Positions 8,988-16,096 of a stretch of DNA of 44,237 nucleotides are shown one piece after another. Below the pieces are notes generated by a model. That model was given only the letters and a program-made list of their open reading frames with translations. It was not told the origin of the DNA and searched no databases. Made by a program: the position numbers and the translations under genes. Position 1 is the stretch's first letter; every line of letters starts with the position of its first letter. This DNA is from Bacteroidales bacterium (GTDB lineage Bacteria; Bacteroidota; Bacteroidia; Bacteroidales; F082): the NCBI GenBank assembly GCA_029983675.1, contig JASBYY010000022.1, positions 1 through 44,237 on the forward strand, written 5' to 3'.

Positions 8988-10169
8988 TCATCCTTCCATG
9001 TTTCTCAAAGCTATCAAAGCCATCAGCCCTGTCCCTATTTCCAAGCTATCCTCATCGATATCGAATGTGGACGTATGCTGTTTTCCAGTAATACCCATTC
9101 CGGCATTTGACGTGCCAAGTCGGTAGAACATTGCAGGAACTTGGTGCGAGTACCAAGCAAAATCTTCGGAGGTATAAAGCGGTTCCAACTCCACGACGCT
9201 GTCGCGTCCAAGATAGTCCAGCGCAATTTCCTTCACTTGTTTTTTCAAGGTTTTCTCGTTATATAAGAACGGATAGCCTTGGTTTATCCTGACTTCGGCA
9301 TTCACGCCATAATAGTGCGCCTCTTCGTTGACAAAACTCTCCATGAAACGAATGGCGGCACGCCTCATGCCCTCGTCATAAGCACGAAACGTCCCTTTGA
9401 TATGGATTTCATCCGGAACCACATTGTAGGTGCCGGCGGCGACAAATTGCCCGAAACGCAACAGATACGGCGTTTTTTTCGGCATAAAGTTACGCACCTT
9501 GAATTGCAATTCGGTCATCGTCTTGGCTGCAATCCAAAGCATATCCTGCGAATGCTGCGGCTTGGCAGCGTGTCCGCCTTGTCCTCGAACCGAGATGTTG
9601 ATTTCGTTGCATGAGGCCATGTATGCTCCTGCACACACACCGATTTTCCCACAAGGCAAGTCGGGGTAGCAATGCTGCGCAAAAATGGCTTCGACACCTT
9701 CCAATACACCGGCTTCAATCATCGCCATGGCTCCTCCCGGAAGTTTTTCCTCACCGGGTTGAAACAAGAGTTTCACACGGCCCTCGAAACGTTCCTTGTT
9801 GTCATTCAAAATCTTCGCCACGCCCAGCAACATGGCCGTATGCGCATCATGCCCGCAGGCATGCATCACACCGACCACTTCGGAACAGTAGTCGCAGTTG
9901 TTGGCTTCTGCGATGGGCAGCGCATCCATATCGGCACGCAATGCGATGCACCGAGATTGCGGATTTCGCCCTTCGAGTGTCGCTACCACCCCTGTTCCTG
10001 CAATACCCGTTTCGTGCGCAATGCCCCATTGCGACAGTTTTTCATGCACCAAACGTGCGGTTTCAAACTCTTGAAAACTAAGTTCAGGATGACGATGGAT
10101 CTGACGGCGGATTTCACGCACTTCTCCCGCGACAGAACGTGCAGCCGCTTTGATAGATTCTGCTAACAT
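8988..10169 (-). CDS. M20 family amidohydrolase/peptidase
   Basis: A 393-residue protein of the AbgB/hippurate-hydrolase/N-acyl-amino-acid amidohydrolase group. Metal-binding motifs are present in order: ALRADMDALPIAE (near 74), HACGHDAHTAMLLG (near 100, two zinc ligands), FQPGEE with the catalytic Glu (near 134), and a C-terminal SEDFAWYSHQVPAMFYRLG with the last ligand region. It should hydrolyse an N-acyl or peptide amide bond with two Zn ions in the cytosol. The start MLAESIKAAARS was chosen because the promoter box (10190-10197) sits just upstream, ruling out the longer frame. It stands alone in its transcription unit. Confidence 0.93.
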   Translation of the reverse strand: MLAESIKAAARSVAGEVREIRRQIHRHPELSFQEFETARLVHEKLSQWGIAHETGIAGTGVVATLEGRNPQSRCIALRADMDALPIAEANNCDYCSEVVGVMHACGHDAHTAMLLGVAKILNDNKERFEGRVKLLFQPGEEKLPGGAMAMIEAGVLEGVEAIFAQHCYPDLPCGKIGVCAGAYMASCNEINISVRGQGGHAAKPQHSQDMLWIAAKTMTELQFKVRNFMPKKTPYLLRFGQFVAAGTYNVVPDEIHIKGTFRAYDEGMRRAAIRFMESFVNEEAHYYGVNAEVRINQGYPFLYNEKTLKKQVKEIALDYLGRDSVVELEPLYTSEDFAWYSHQVPAMFYRLGTSNAGMGITGKQHTSTFDIDEDSLEIGTGLMALIALRNMEG

Positions 10170-10189
10170 GGCCCAAATTAACTTTGATG

Positions 10190-10197
10190 CAAAAGTA
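10190..10197 (-). promoter_or_regulatory. -7 box for the M20 peptidase gene
   Basis: Reads TACTTTTG on the minus strand, 20 bases before the start codon at 10169. Confidence 0.5.
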
Positions 10198-10213
10198 GCG
10201 TTTTTATCATTTA

Positions 10214-10384
10214 TTTGCAATTAAAAAGCGATTTCCACTACTCGAAAGAAATCGTTTACGACAACTCTTCCCATCGCCGGAACATCCGAATGAAAAGCAG
10301 ATAAAAGCCATCGAAGCGGAACCCCGCCTGAAAATCACCTTCCCCAACCTCGTCGAGGACAACGTGCTTGAGGGGTTGTTATAA
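10214..10384 (+). pseudogene. Relic of a second urocanate hydratase gene (3' end)
   Basis: The plus strand at 10304-10384 encodes KAIEAEPRLKITFPNLVE followed by DNVLEGLL and a stop. The intact hutU in this window ends AMQAEPRLKVTLPNLVE then DNVLEGLF. The match is nearly residue for residue over 25 positions. In the same frame, FAIKK at 10214-10228 matches FAIKR, which immediately precedes that block in intact hutU. Here the two are separated by about 25 unrelated codons. Everything upstream is missing and the M20 promoter lies there. This is a decayed copy that still carries its own terminator. Confidence 0.8.
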
Positions 10385-10406
10385 GTTTTTAAACCCATCG
10401 GAACGA

Positions 10407-10436
10407 AAAAGGCAGTCGTGATGGGCTGCCTTTTCA
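10407..10436 (+). terminator. Intrinsic terminator of the hutU relic
   Basis: The arms AAAAGGCAG (10407-10415) and CTGCCTTTT (10426-10434) pair perfectly around a 10-base loop and run into T-rich sequence. It lies 22 bases after the relic's stop. Confidence 0.7.
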
Positions 10437-10488
10437 TTTTCAGTTTAGAGTGATATTTTTATCAATATATATCACTCTATACTGAAAA
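10437..10488 (+). repeat. Palindrome upstream of the ATPase gene
   Basis: The 19-base arms TTTTCAGTTTAGAGTGATA (10437-10455) and its inverse (10470-10488) match at 18 of 19 positions, with a 14-base loop. The right arm ends 4 bases before the -7 box at 10493, so the palindrome covers the expected -33 region. The same core recurs as a palindrome directly after the gene (11794-11843). Confidence 0.85.
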
Positions 10489-10492
10489 TTTG

Positions 10493-10500
10493 TATCTTTG
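10493..10500 (+). promoter_or_regulatory. -7 box for the AAA/DUF4143 gene
   Basis: TATCTTTG followed by GCAG, 19 bases before the ATG at 10520. It excludes an in-frame ATG at 10490 as the start. Confidence 0.6.
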
Positions 10501-10519
10501 CAGCGAAAAGCATTTGAAA

Positions 10520-11782
10520 ATGGACAAAGATCAAATCAAGCGGTTGATTGTCGGCAATCAAAATAGCATACAGAAAATCAAGTTGTTGCATCGAAAGTTT
10601 CACTTCGAGGACAAGGGGAATTATGTTTTTGTCGGTGTCCGCAGGGCCGGTAAATCCTATTTGATGTATCAACGCGCCCAAGAATTGGTGGCTTCGGGCA
10701 TTCCGGCAGAGCGAATCCTTTACATCAACTTTGAAGACGACCGTCTCTCCATACCGCAATTGGAGGACTTGGATTTTATACTTCGCTGTTATTCGGAAAT
10801 TTATCCGCTCGAACCTATTTTGTTCTTAGATGAGATTCAAATTGTTGCCGGGTGGGAAAAATTCGTCAGAAGGCTTGCCGACAACCGATACCGTGTGTAC
10901 GTGACAGGAAGCAACGCAAAAATGCTTTCATCCGAAATCATGACCACTTTGGGCGGACGCTTCCTCGTCCAAGATGTTTTTCCTTTTTCATGGGCCGAAA
11001 TGCTATCTATCCATGAGATTGACACCAATAATGCCAACTGGCACTATGATGACACCCAATTTTCGAAAGCCATGCGACTGTATGACCGTTATTTCCATCA
11101 CGGCGGTTTTCCAGAACTTATCAACTTTGACGACAAACGCTCATGGCTTAACAGTCTGTATCAGAAAATTTTCTTTGGCGACTTGATTTCGCGCTACGAA
11201 ATCCGCAATGTCAACGCTTTGCGCTTGCTCATCAAGAAACTTGCCGAATCTGTTGGGCAACCTATATCTTATAACCGCATGAAAAACATTCTCGCATCGG
11301 CCAATGCGAACATCAGCATCAATACCATCCCCAAATACATTGAATATTTGACAGAGGCTTTATTGGTTTTCAGCATACAAAACATGAATGGGTCGTTTTC
11401 TGAAAAAGAGACCAGCCGAAAATACTATTTCATGGACAACGGCATTCTCAACTTGTTCCTTTTCGACCCCGACACTGCATTAATGGAAAATCTGGTGGCA
11501 CTTCAACTTTACAAGCAGTTCAAAGACAGACTGTTCTTCTATCGGAAGAACGTGGAGACAGACTTTTATGTTCCCGACGAGCAATTGCTTGTTCAAACAT
11601 GCCTCAACACAACTGACGCATCCACTTTTGAGCGCGAGACCGATTCACTCTTGGCGACCGCGAAATTTCTGAAAAGCAAGCGTAACCTCATCATCACAAA
11701 AGACAACGAGGCCCGGATTGAAAAAAACGGTATCCAAATAGAAGTGGTGCCGGCCTGGAAATGGATGCTCGAAGGGCAATGA
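10520..11782 (+). CDS. AAA-type ATPase with C-terminal DUF4143
   Basis: This 420-residue protein begins MDKDQIKRLIVGNQ. Walker A is GVRRAGKS (near residues 38-45), Walker B is ILFLDEIQ (near 100-107), and a sensor segment reads VTGSNAKMLSSEI. The lineage-typical GGRF and HHGGFPEL follow. The C-terminal part (about 260-420) is DUF4143, with a restriction-endonuclease-like look (FFYRKNVETDFYV). The family is very common in Bacteroidota in many copies per genome; its function is not established. The gene is alone and framed by two palindromes sharing one 16-base core, which suggests autoregulation or a mobile unit. It directly follows the decayed hutU end. Confidence 0.9.
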   Translation: MDKDQIKRLIVGNQNSIQKIKLLHRKFHFEDKGNYVFVGVRRAGKSYLMYQRAQELVASGIPAERILYINFEDDRLSIPQLEDLDFILRCYSEIYPLEPILFLDEIQIVAGWEKFVRRLADNRYRVYVTGSNAKMLSSEIMTTLGGRFLVQDVFPFSWAEMLSIHEIDTNNANWHYDDTQFSKAMRLYDRYFHHGGFPELINFDDKRSWLNSLYQKIFFGDLISRYEIRNVNALRLLIKKLAESVGQPISYNRMKNILASANANISINTIPKYIEYLTEALLVFSIQNMNGSFSEKETSRKYYFMDNGILNLFLFDPDTALMENLVALQLYKQFKDRLFFYRKNVETDFYVPDEQLLVQTCLNTTDASTFERETDSLLATAKFLKSKRNLIITKDNEARIEKNGIQIEVVPAWKWMLEGQ

Positions 11783-11793
11783 ATATATGCATT

Positions 11794-11843
11794 TTTCAGT
11801 ATAGAGTGAGATTTTTATTGTATTATTTCACTCTATACTGAAA
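11794..11843 (+). repeat. Palindrome downstream of the ATPase gene
   Basis: TTTCAGTATAGAGTGA (11794-11809) and its perfect inverse (11828-11843) flank an 18-base loop. The first arm starts 12 bases after the stop codon. The upstream palindrome uses the same core. It may also act as the terminator, although the loop, not the 3' side, is T-rich. Confidence 0.85.
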
Positions 11844-11946
11844 GATATTGTGATTTATAAAATTCATCAATCATAATATGAATGACGAATGACAACCGGA
11901 TTGGCTGCCTTTTATTGAATGTGCAAACAATCTTTCGGTCGAGTTT

Positions 11947-12151
11947 AGAAGCTGTTTTGAATTCTTACAACAAAGTTATTATTGAATTATTTTGGAAATC
12001 TTTTCCTTTGTTTTCGGTTGATTTGATGGCCTTTTTGGCTCATTTTGCCCATTGTCTCGCTCACATAGCCCGCTATGTCACGCTCCACGATGAACAAAAT
12101 GTACTCAAAAAGCCCTATCAACTCTATCCGAAACCATTCAAAACAGCTTCT
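11947..12151 (+). repeat. Long imperfect palindrome element, copy 1
   Basis: A 205-base element ends in the perfect 16-base inverted repeat AGAAGCTGTTTTGAAT. Inside, the left half and the inverse of the right half keep aligning. GGCCTTTTTGGCTCATTTTG faces GGGCTTTTTGAGTACATTTTG, and CTCACATAGC faces GTGACATAGC at the centre (about 12060-12080). The whole element could fold into one long hairpin. A diverged second copy lies at 35859-36077 on the other strand. No transposase and no clear target duplication are visible. It resembles a miniature inverted-repeat element. An open frame across it is a by-product of the repeat. Confidence 0.8.
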
Positions 12152-12406
12152 TAATATGCAAGTTCAAAACCGACATCGAAAACATATCGATTTCCAAAGA
12201 AAAAAGATTGTTTTTGCTCAATAGCAAAGACACAATTCATGGATGCAATGTCCAGTATATGAGAACACACATAAAGGCGTCCCTGCAAGAAAAACCTTAT
12301 GCCGTATTGAGAAGCCGGAGATTACCAGGCGGGGTCATCTTGGGCAATAATCAAACATTTCATGAAGCAGGTTTCATAGCCCACATTAAATAATCTCGAC
12401 CAATCC
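12152..12406 (+). other. Gene-free stretch
   Basis: No gene is supported here. A 61-codon open frame at 12208-12393 has no recognisable domain, no promoter box close by and a composition typical of intergenic DNA. Confidence 0.4.
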
Positions 12407-12437
12407 TTGCGGTGTCTCGTTTTATTTGCGACCTTTG
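12407..12437 (+). promoter_or_regulatory. Promoter of the carboxyltransferase gene
   Basis: TTG at 12407-12409 and GACCTTTG at 12430-12437 (one mismatch to TAnnTTTG) are 20 bases apart. The start codon is 51 bases further on. Confidence 0.45.
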
Positions 12438-12488
12438 CAGTTCATATCGTCTCTCAACAACAGAGAGCTTAATTAATTAAGTATCAGT

Positions 12489-14258
12489 ATGATGAAAAAA
12501 GAAATCAAATTCAGTCTGGTTTACCGCGACATGTGGCAGTCGTCGGGGAAATACGTTCCGCGCAAGGATCAGTTGGAAAAAATCGCTCCGCTCATCATCG
12601 ACATGGGCTGTTTCGACCGTGTCGAAACCAATGGCGGTGCTGCCGAGCAAGTCAACCTGTTGTATGGAGAAAACCCGAATCCATCGGTCCGTGCTTTCAC
12701 GGCAGCACTGCACAAAGGCGGCATAGAGTGTCACATGCTCGACCGTGCCTTGAATGCACTGCGCATGAACCCCGTCCCTGCCGACGTGCGCCGTTTGATG
12801 TACAAGGTGAAGAAAGCCCAAGGCGTTGACATCACCCGTATCTTCTGCGGACTGAACGACATACGCAATATCATTCCTTCCATACAGTGGGCCAACGAAG
12901 CCGGCATGATTTCGCAAGCCGCCATGAGCATTACCTATTCCCAAGTGCACACGGCAGAGTATTATATCGACATGGCCGAGAAACTTATCGAAGCGGGTGC
13001 CAAGGAAATCGCGCTGAAAGACATGGCTGGTGTCGGTCGTCCCGTTTCATTGGGCAAGATTGTCAACCATATCAAGACCCAGCACCCTGATATCAAGGTG
13101 CAGTATCACGGTCATACGGGACCCGGACTTTCGATGGCCTCGATGCTTGAAGTGGCCAAAGCAGGTTGCGACTACCTTGATGTGGCTATGGAACCACTAT
13201 CGTGGGGCACCGTACATCCCGATGTCATCTCCGTACAAGCCATGCTGAAAGATGCAGGCTTCTTGGTGAAAGACATCAACATGAAAGCATACATGGCTAC
13301 GCGCTCAATGACACAGAGCTTTATGGAAGATTTCCTCGGCTACTGGATTGACCCGCGCAACCGTTACCTGAACTCGCTGCTGTTGGGATGCGGACTTCCC
13401 GGCGGCATGATGGGATCGCTCATGGCCGACCTCAAAGGCGTTCATGCAGCTATCAACATGAACCTGAAGAACCAAGGCAAACCCGAACTGAACGAAGATG
13501 ACCTTTTGGTCGAGCTATTTGAAGAAGTACAGAACATCTGGCCAAAATTAGGCAACCCGCCCTTGGTGACACCTTTCAGCCAATACACGAAGAACATCGC
13601 CTTGATGAACCTTTTCTCATTAAGCAAAGGCGAGCCGCGCTATGAAAACTCCATCGACCCTGCCGCATGGAACATGATTCTCGGCAAGGCAGGTAAGCTG
13701 CCCGGCACTTTGGCCCCCGAAATTGTAGAGCTGGCCAAGAAAAAAGGCTTTGAGTTCTTTACGGGCAACCCGCAGGAGAACTATCCCGACGAACTGCCCC
13801 GATTCATCAAGGAGATGGAGGAAAACGGCTGGGAACGCGGACAAGACGATGAAGAACTGTTTGAGTTTGCCATGCATGAAAAGCAATACCGCGAGTTCAA
13901 GTCAGGCGAAGCCAAACGCCGTTTCAACCAGGAACTGGAAGCCAAGATGCAGGAGAAGTTTCAAAAGAACGGCGGCGAGGTGAAGATTCCCGATCTGCGT
14001 GCCTTGCGTCACCCGAATGCCGAACCCGTCATCGCTCCCGTAAGCGGCCGCATGTTGTGGGATGTCGATTTCGAGTTCAAAGCCTGCGCACCGGCCTCTG
14101 GAAAGGTATATAAGGAAGGCGACTTCCTCTGCGCCATACAGAGTTCGCACGGTATGGAACCCGTTTATGCGCTGTGGCCCGGAAAAATAGTAGAAGCGAC
14201 TGCTGAACAAGGCAAGTTGGTCACCAAAGGCGACACCATTGCGTTTATTGAAAAATAA
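12489..14258 (+). CDS. Pyruvate/oxaloacetate carboxyltransferase-type protein with atypical biotinyl-like C-terminus
   Basis: A 589-residue protein. Residues ~1-300 form a carboxyltransferase TIM barrel: YRDMWQSSGKYVPRKDQLEK (usual RDAHQS region), LKDMAGVGRP, and YHGHTGPG carrying the HxH metal ligands. A conserved-carboxylase-like region follows (about 320-480). The last ~80 residues look like a biotinyl/lipoyl hammerhead domain (PVIAPVSGRMLWDV to GDTIAFIEK). Where biotin carriers have EAMKM, this protein reads SSHGMEP, so the lysine that accepts biotin is absent. It may be a Bacteroidota variant acting in pyruvate/oxaloacetate conversion without its own biotin, or an enzyme using another carrier. 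A second ATG follows the first, so the start could be 12492. Confidence 0.75.
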   Translation: MMKKEIKFSLVYRDMWQSSGKYVPRKDQLEKIAPLIIDMGCFDRVETNGGAAEQVNLLYGENPNPSVRAFTAALHKGGIECHMLDRALNALRMNPVPADVRRLMYKVKKAQGVDITRIFCGLNDIRNIIPSIQWANEAGMISQAAMSITYSQVHTAEYYIDMAEKLIEAGAKEIALKDMAGVGRPVSLGKIVNHIKTQHPDIKVQYHGHTGPGLSMASMLEVAKAGCDYLDVAMEPLSWGTVHPDVISVQAMLKDAGFLVKDINMKAYMATRSMTQSFMEDFLGYWIDPRNRYLNSLLLGCGLPGGMMGSLMADLKGVHAAINMNLKNQGKPELNEDDLLVELFEEVQNIWPKLGNPPLVTPFSQYTKNIALMNLFSLSKGEPRYENSIDPAAWNMILGKAGKLPGTLAPEIVELAKKKGFEFFTGNPQENYPDELPRFIKEMEENGWERGQDDEELFEFAMHEKQYREFKSGEAKRRFNQELEAKMQEKFQKNGGEVKIPDLRALRHPNAEPVIAPVSGRMLWDVDFEFKACAPASGKVYKEGDFLCAIQSSHGMEPVYALWPGKIVEATAEQGKLVTKGDTIAFIEK

Positions 14259-14304
14259 GAGAAAAGTGATTTCATTCACCTTTTCATCATCAAATTGAAA
14301 GAAA

Positions 14305-14814
14305 ATGAAAAAGCTATTCTTAATGGCAGTTTTCGCTCTGGCTGGAATCTTCACCGCCAGTGCACAAATCTGGTTAGGAGGTTCAGCGAATATCATCGCC
14401 AACAAAGAGGTCTCCGCATTTGAAATCGCGCCGGAAATCGGATACTCTATCCCCAAAACCAAATGGGCAATGGCCATTGCCATTGATTTTATTTATGCGA
14501 GAAATGATATTATGTCAACACATCTACCCAGTATATGTTCACCCTATATTCGTTACCGTATTTGCGACATTGAGAAGTTTTCGCTGTTTATGGATTTGAC
14601 AGGAGATTTTCCGGACTATGTTTTTGGTGGATATAGAGTTGGTCTCCAACCTGGCATTGTTTGGATGGCCACTAAGCACTGGACGGCTGCTTTTCGTTTT
14701 GCATTCCTCGGGTACAACGATTCGCCGTATTATAATGCATTGGGGTACGCTGACGGCTTTAACCTTAAGTTTGGTACAACCGCCTCTTCTTTCGGTTTGT
14801 ATTATAACTTCTAA
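14305..14814 (+). CDS. Small outer-membrane beta-barrel protein (tandem copy 1)
   Basis: A 169-residue protein with a signal peptide MKKLFLMAVFALAGIFTASA, cleaved before QIWLGGSAN. Alternating short beta strands follow, and it ends SSFGLYYNF with a terminal Phe as in outer-membrane barrels. It has the size and pattern of the OmpX/outer-membrane-beta-barrel superfamily. The next gene is a tandem duplicate with almost the same signal peptide and the same C-terminal nine-residue ending (SFGLYYNF). Each copy has its own terminator. Function beyond a membrane barrel cannot be read. Confidence 0.85.
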   Translation: MKKLFLMAVFALAGIFTASAQIWLGGSANIIANKEVSAFEIAPEIGYSIPKTKWAMAIAIDFIYARNDIMSTHLPSICSPYIRYRICDIEKFSLFMDLTGDFPDYVFGGYRVGLQPGIVWMATKHWTAAFRFAFLGYNDSPYYNALGYADGFNLKFGTTASSFGLYYNF

Positions 14815-14834
14815 GCAGTGTTGACAAAAATGCG

Positions 14835-14860
14835 AAAGCCACCTCCGAGTGGCTTTTTTT
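14835..14860 (+). terminator. Terminator after barrel copy 1
   Basis: AAAGCCAC (14835-14842), loop CTCCGA, GTGGCTTT (14849-14856), then further T residues. Nearly identical to the hairpin after copy 2. Confidence 0.85.
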
Positions 14861-14892
14861 GCCCTTCACATCTGCAATATCGAATAACTCTC

Positions 14893-14900
14893 TATCTTTG
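14893..14900 (+). promoter_or_regulatory. -7 box for barrel copy 2
   Basis: TATCTTTG, 58 bases before the start codon at 14959 and 33 bases after the terminator of copy 1. The second copy is therefore probably transcribed on its own. Confidence 0.5.
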
Positions 14901-14958
14901 CCAACGGAGTGAGCCGAAAATCCGTTCAAAGAGTAGGCATAACTAAAATCTATAGAAA

Positions 14959-15468
14959 ATGAAAAAGTTATTTTTAATTGCAATTTTCGCTTTGGCCGGT
15001 ATCTTCACCGCCAACGCACAAGTCTGGTTAGGTGGTTCAGCGAATGGTTTCGCTAATAAGTCGGACATGAGGATCACTGTAGTTCCAGAAATTGGCTACA
15101 ATTTCAGCGGCACACCTTGGGCAGTCGCTACGGGTGCAGAATTCAGCTATGACAAATACAAAACTCAGGATGCCCACTTTCAGTTTGCATTGAATCCTTA
15201 CGTGCGTTACACCATAACTCATGTCGAAAAGTTCGCTTTCTTTGCAGACCTCGCTGGTGACTTCACCATTTCCGGATATAACAATGTCTTCGACTACAGG
15301 ATTGCGCTCCAACCTGGTGTTGCCTTCAATCCTACTGAACAATGGACTGCAACCTTCCGTCTCGGCATGATATCATACAACGATAAAGGCATCTTTGGTC
15401 CATACGAAGGTTTCTACTTCGGCTTTGCCGCTGCAGTTCCTTCATTTGGTCTATACTACAACTTCTAA
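14959..15468 (+). CDS. Small outer-membrane beta-barrel protein (tandem copy 2)
   Basis: This 169-residue paralogue is the same length as copy 1. Its signal peptide MKKLFLIAIFALAGIFTANA is followed by QVWLGGSANGFANK, and it ends PSFGLYYNF. The conserved phrases are GGSAN, PEIGY, NPYVRYTITHVEKFAFFADL (copy 1 has SPYIRYRICDIEKFSLFMDL) and LQPG. The two copies differ most in the segments expected to be surface loops. This fits duplication followed by divergence of exposed parts. It is probably an outer-membrane protein with a structural or adhesive role; no specific function is claimed. Confidence 0.85.
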   Translation: MKKLFLIAIFALAGIFTANAQVWLGGSANGFANKSDMRITVVPEIGYNFSGTPWAVATGAEFSYDKYKTQDAHFQFALNPYVRYTITHVEKFAFFADLAGDFTISGYNNVFDYRIALQPGVAFNPTEQWTATFRLGMISYNDKGIFGPYEGFYFGFAAAVPSFGLYYNF

Positions 15469-15487
15469 ACAGTGTTGACAAAATGCG

Positions 15488-15514
15488 AAAGCCACCTCCG
15501 GGTGGCTTTTTTTG
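15488..15514 (+). terminator. Terminator after barrel copy 2
   Basis: AAAGCCACC, loop TCCG, GGTGGCTTT, then TTTT. It is a duplicate of the hairpin at 14835 with one base changed, extending the stem. Confidence 0.85.
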
Positions 15515-15568
15515 TTCACAAAAGCCCTCTTCTTCCTTTTTCCGTATCGCCCTTTGGCTTCTTATCGG

Positions 15569-16080
15569 TTATGAAAGACGGTCAACAAGCACTTCTCCGG
15601 TATGATGAGCGGGCAGATAGATGCAGTCAAATGCCGCCATAGTGTTTGAAAAACCCGCAGCGGCAGAATATGAAAGGCCAAAGTGCATGGGCACGAAAAC
15701 ACGGGTTGGGAAGGCTTGTAAAAATTGCATAGCACCCCGTCCCATCTCGTTTCCGAGACGCGGATCTATGGGAAACATAACCAAATCAAAAGTACCGAAC
15801 AACACTTTCATATCGCGCAAGGTGGCCAGAAAACAGCCCTCCATCATCTTCATTTCGCGGGCATCCATCTCATCCGGAAAAATCCAGTTGTTGTTGTCAC
15901 CGGCATGATAAACGGTCAATCCGTCCACCTGAACGACAAATGAAACACCAATATCAGTGGAGCCACACACGGTTATCTTGAGTTTGTCATCCTCGTACAC
16001 CTCTTTCAGTTTCAGGAATTTGGTCACACCCTCATCGGACAAGCGCCGAAATTTCCTGATGTCACGCGACAGCAACACCA
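15569..16080 (-). pseudogene. Metallo-beta-lactamase-fold hydrolase, 5' end lost to an IS
   Basis: About 170 C-terminal residues of an MBL-fold protein remain. They include VYHAGDNNNW, with the HAGD metal ligand, and FVPMHFG, with the late His ligand; both are in the positions expected for UlaG-like proteins. The N-terminal half, where the HxHxDH motif should be, is absent. Coding sequence stops exactly at 16080, where the insertion sequence begins. No matching N-terminal half is present on the far side of the insertion, so its arrival was accompanied by a deletion or rearrangement. The remnant should have no hydrolase activity. Confidence 0.8.
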
Positions 16081-16096
16081 CTTTTTCCTGACTTCG

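Noticed and set aside
11882..12154. A 90-codon open frame ending LYPKPFKTAS.
   Set aside because: It lies across the long palindrome, and the reading is produced by the repeat. There is no promoter or family match, and copy 2 does not keep the frame.
12208..12393. A 61-codon open frame before the carboxyltransferase gene.
   Set aside because: No domain, promoter box or conserved neighbour; it is compatible with chance.
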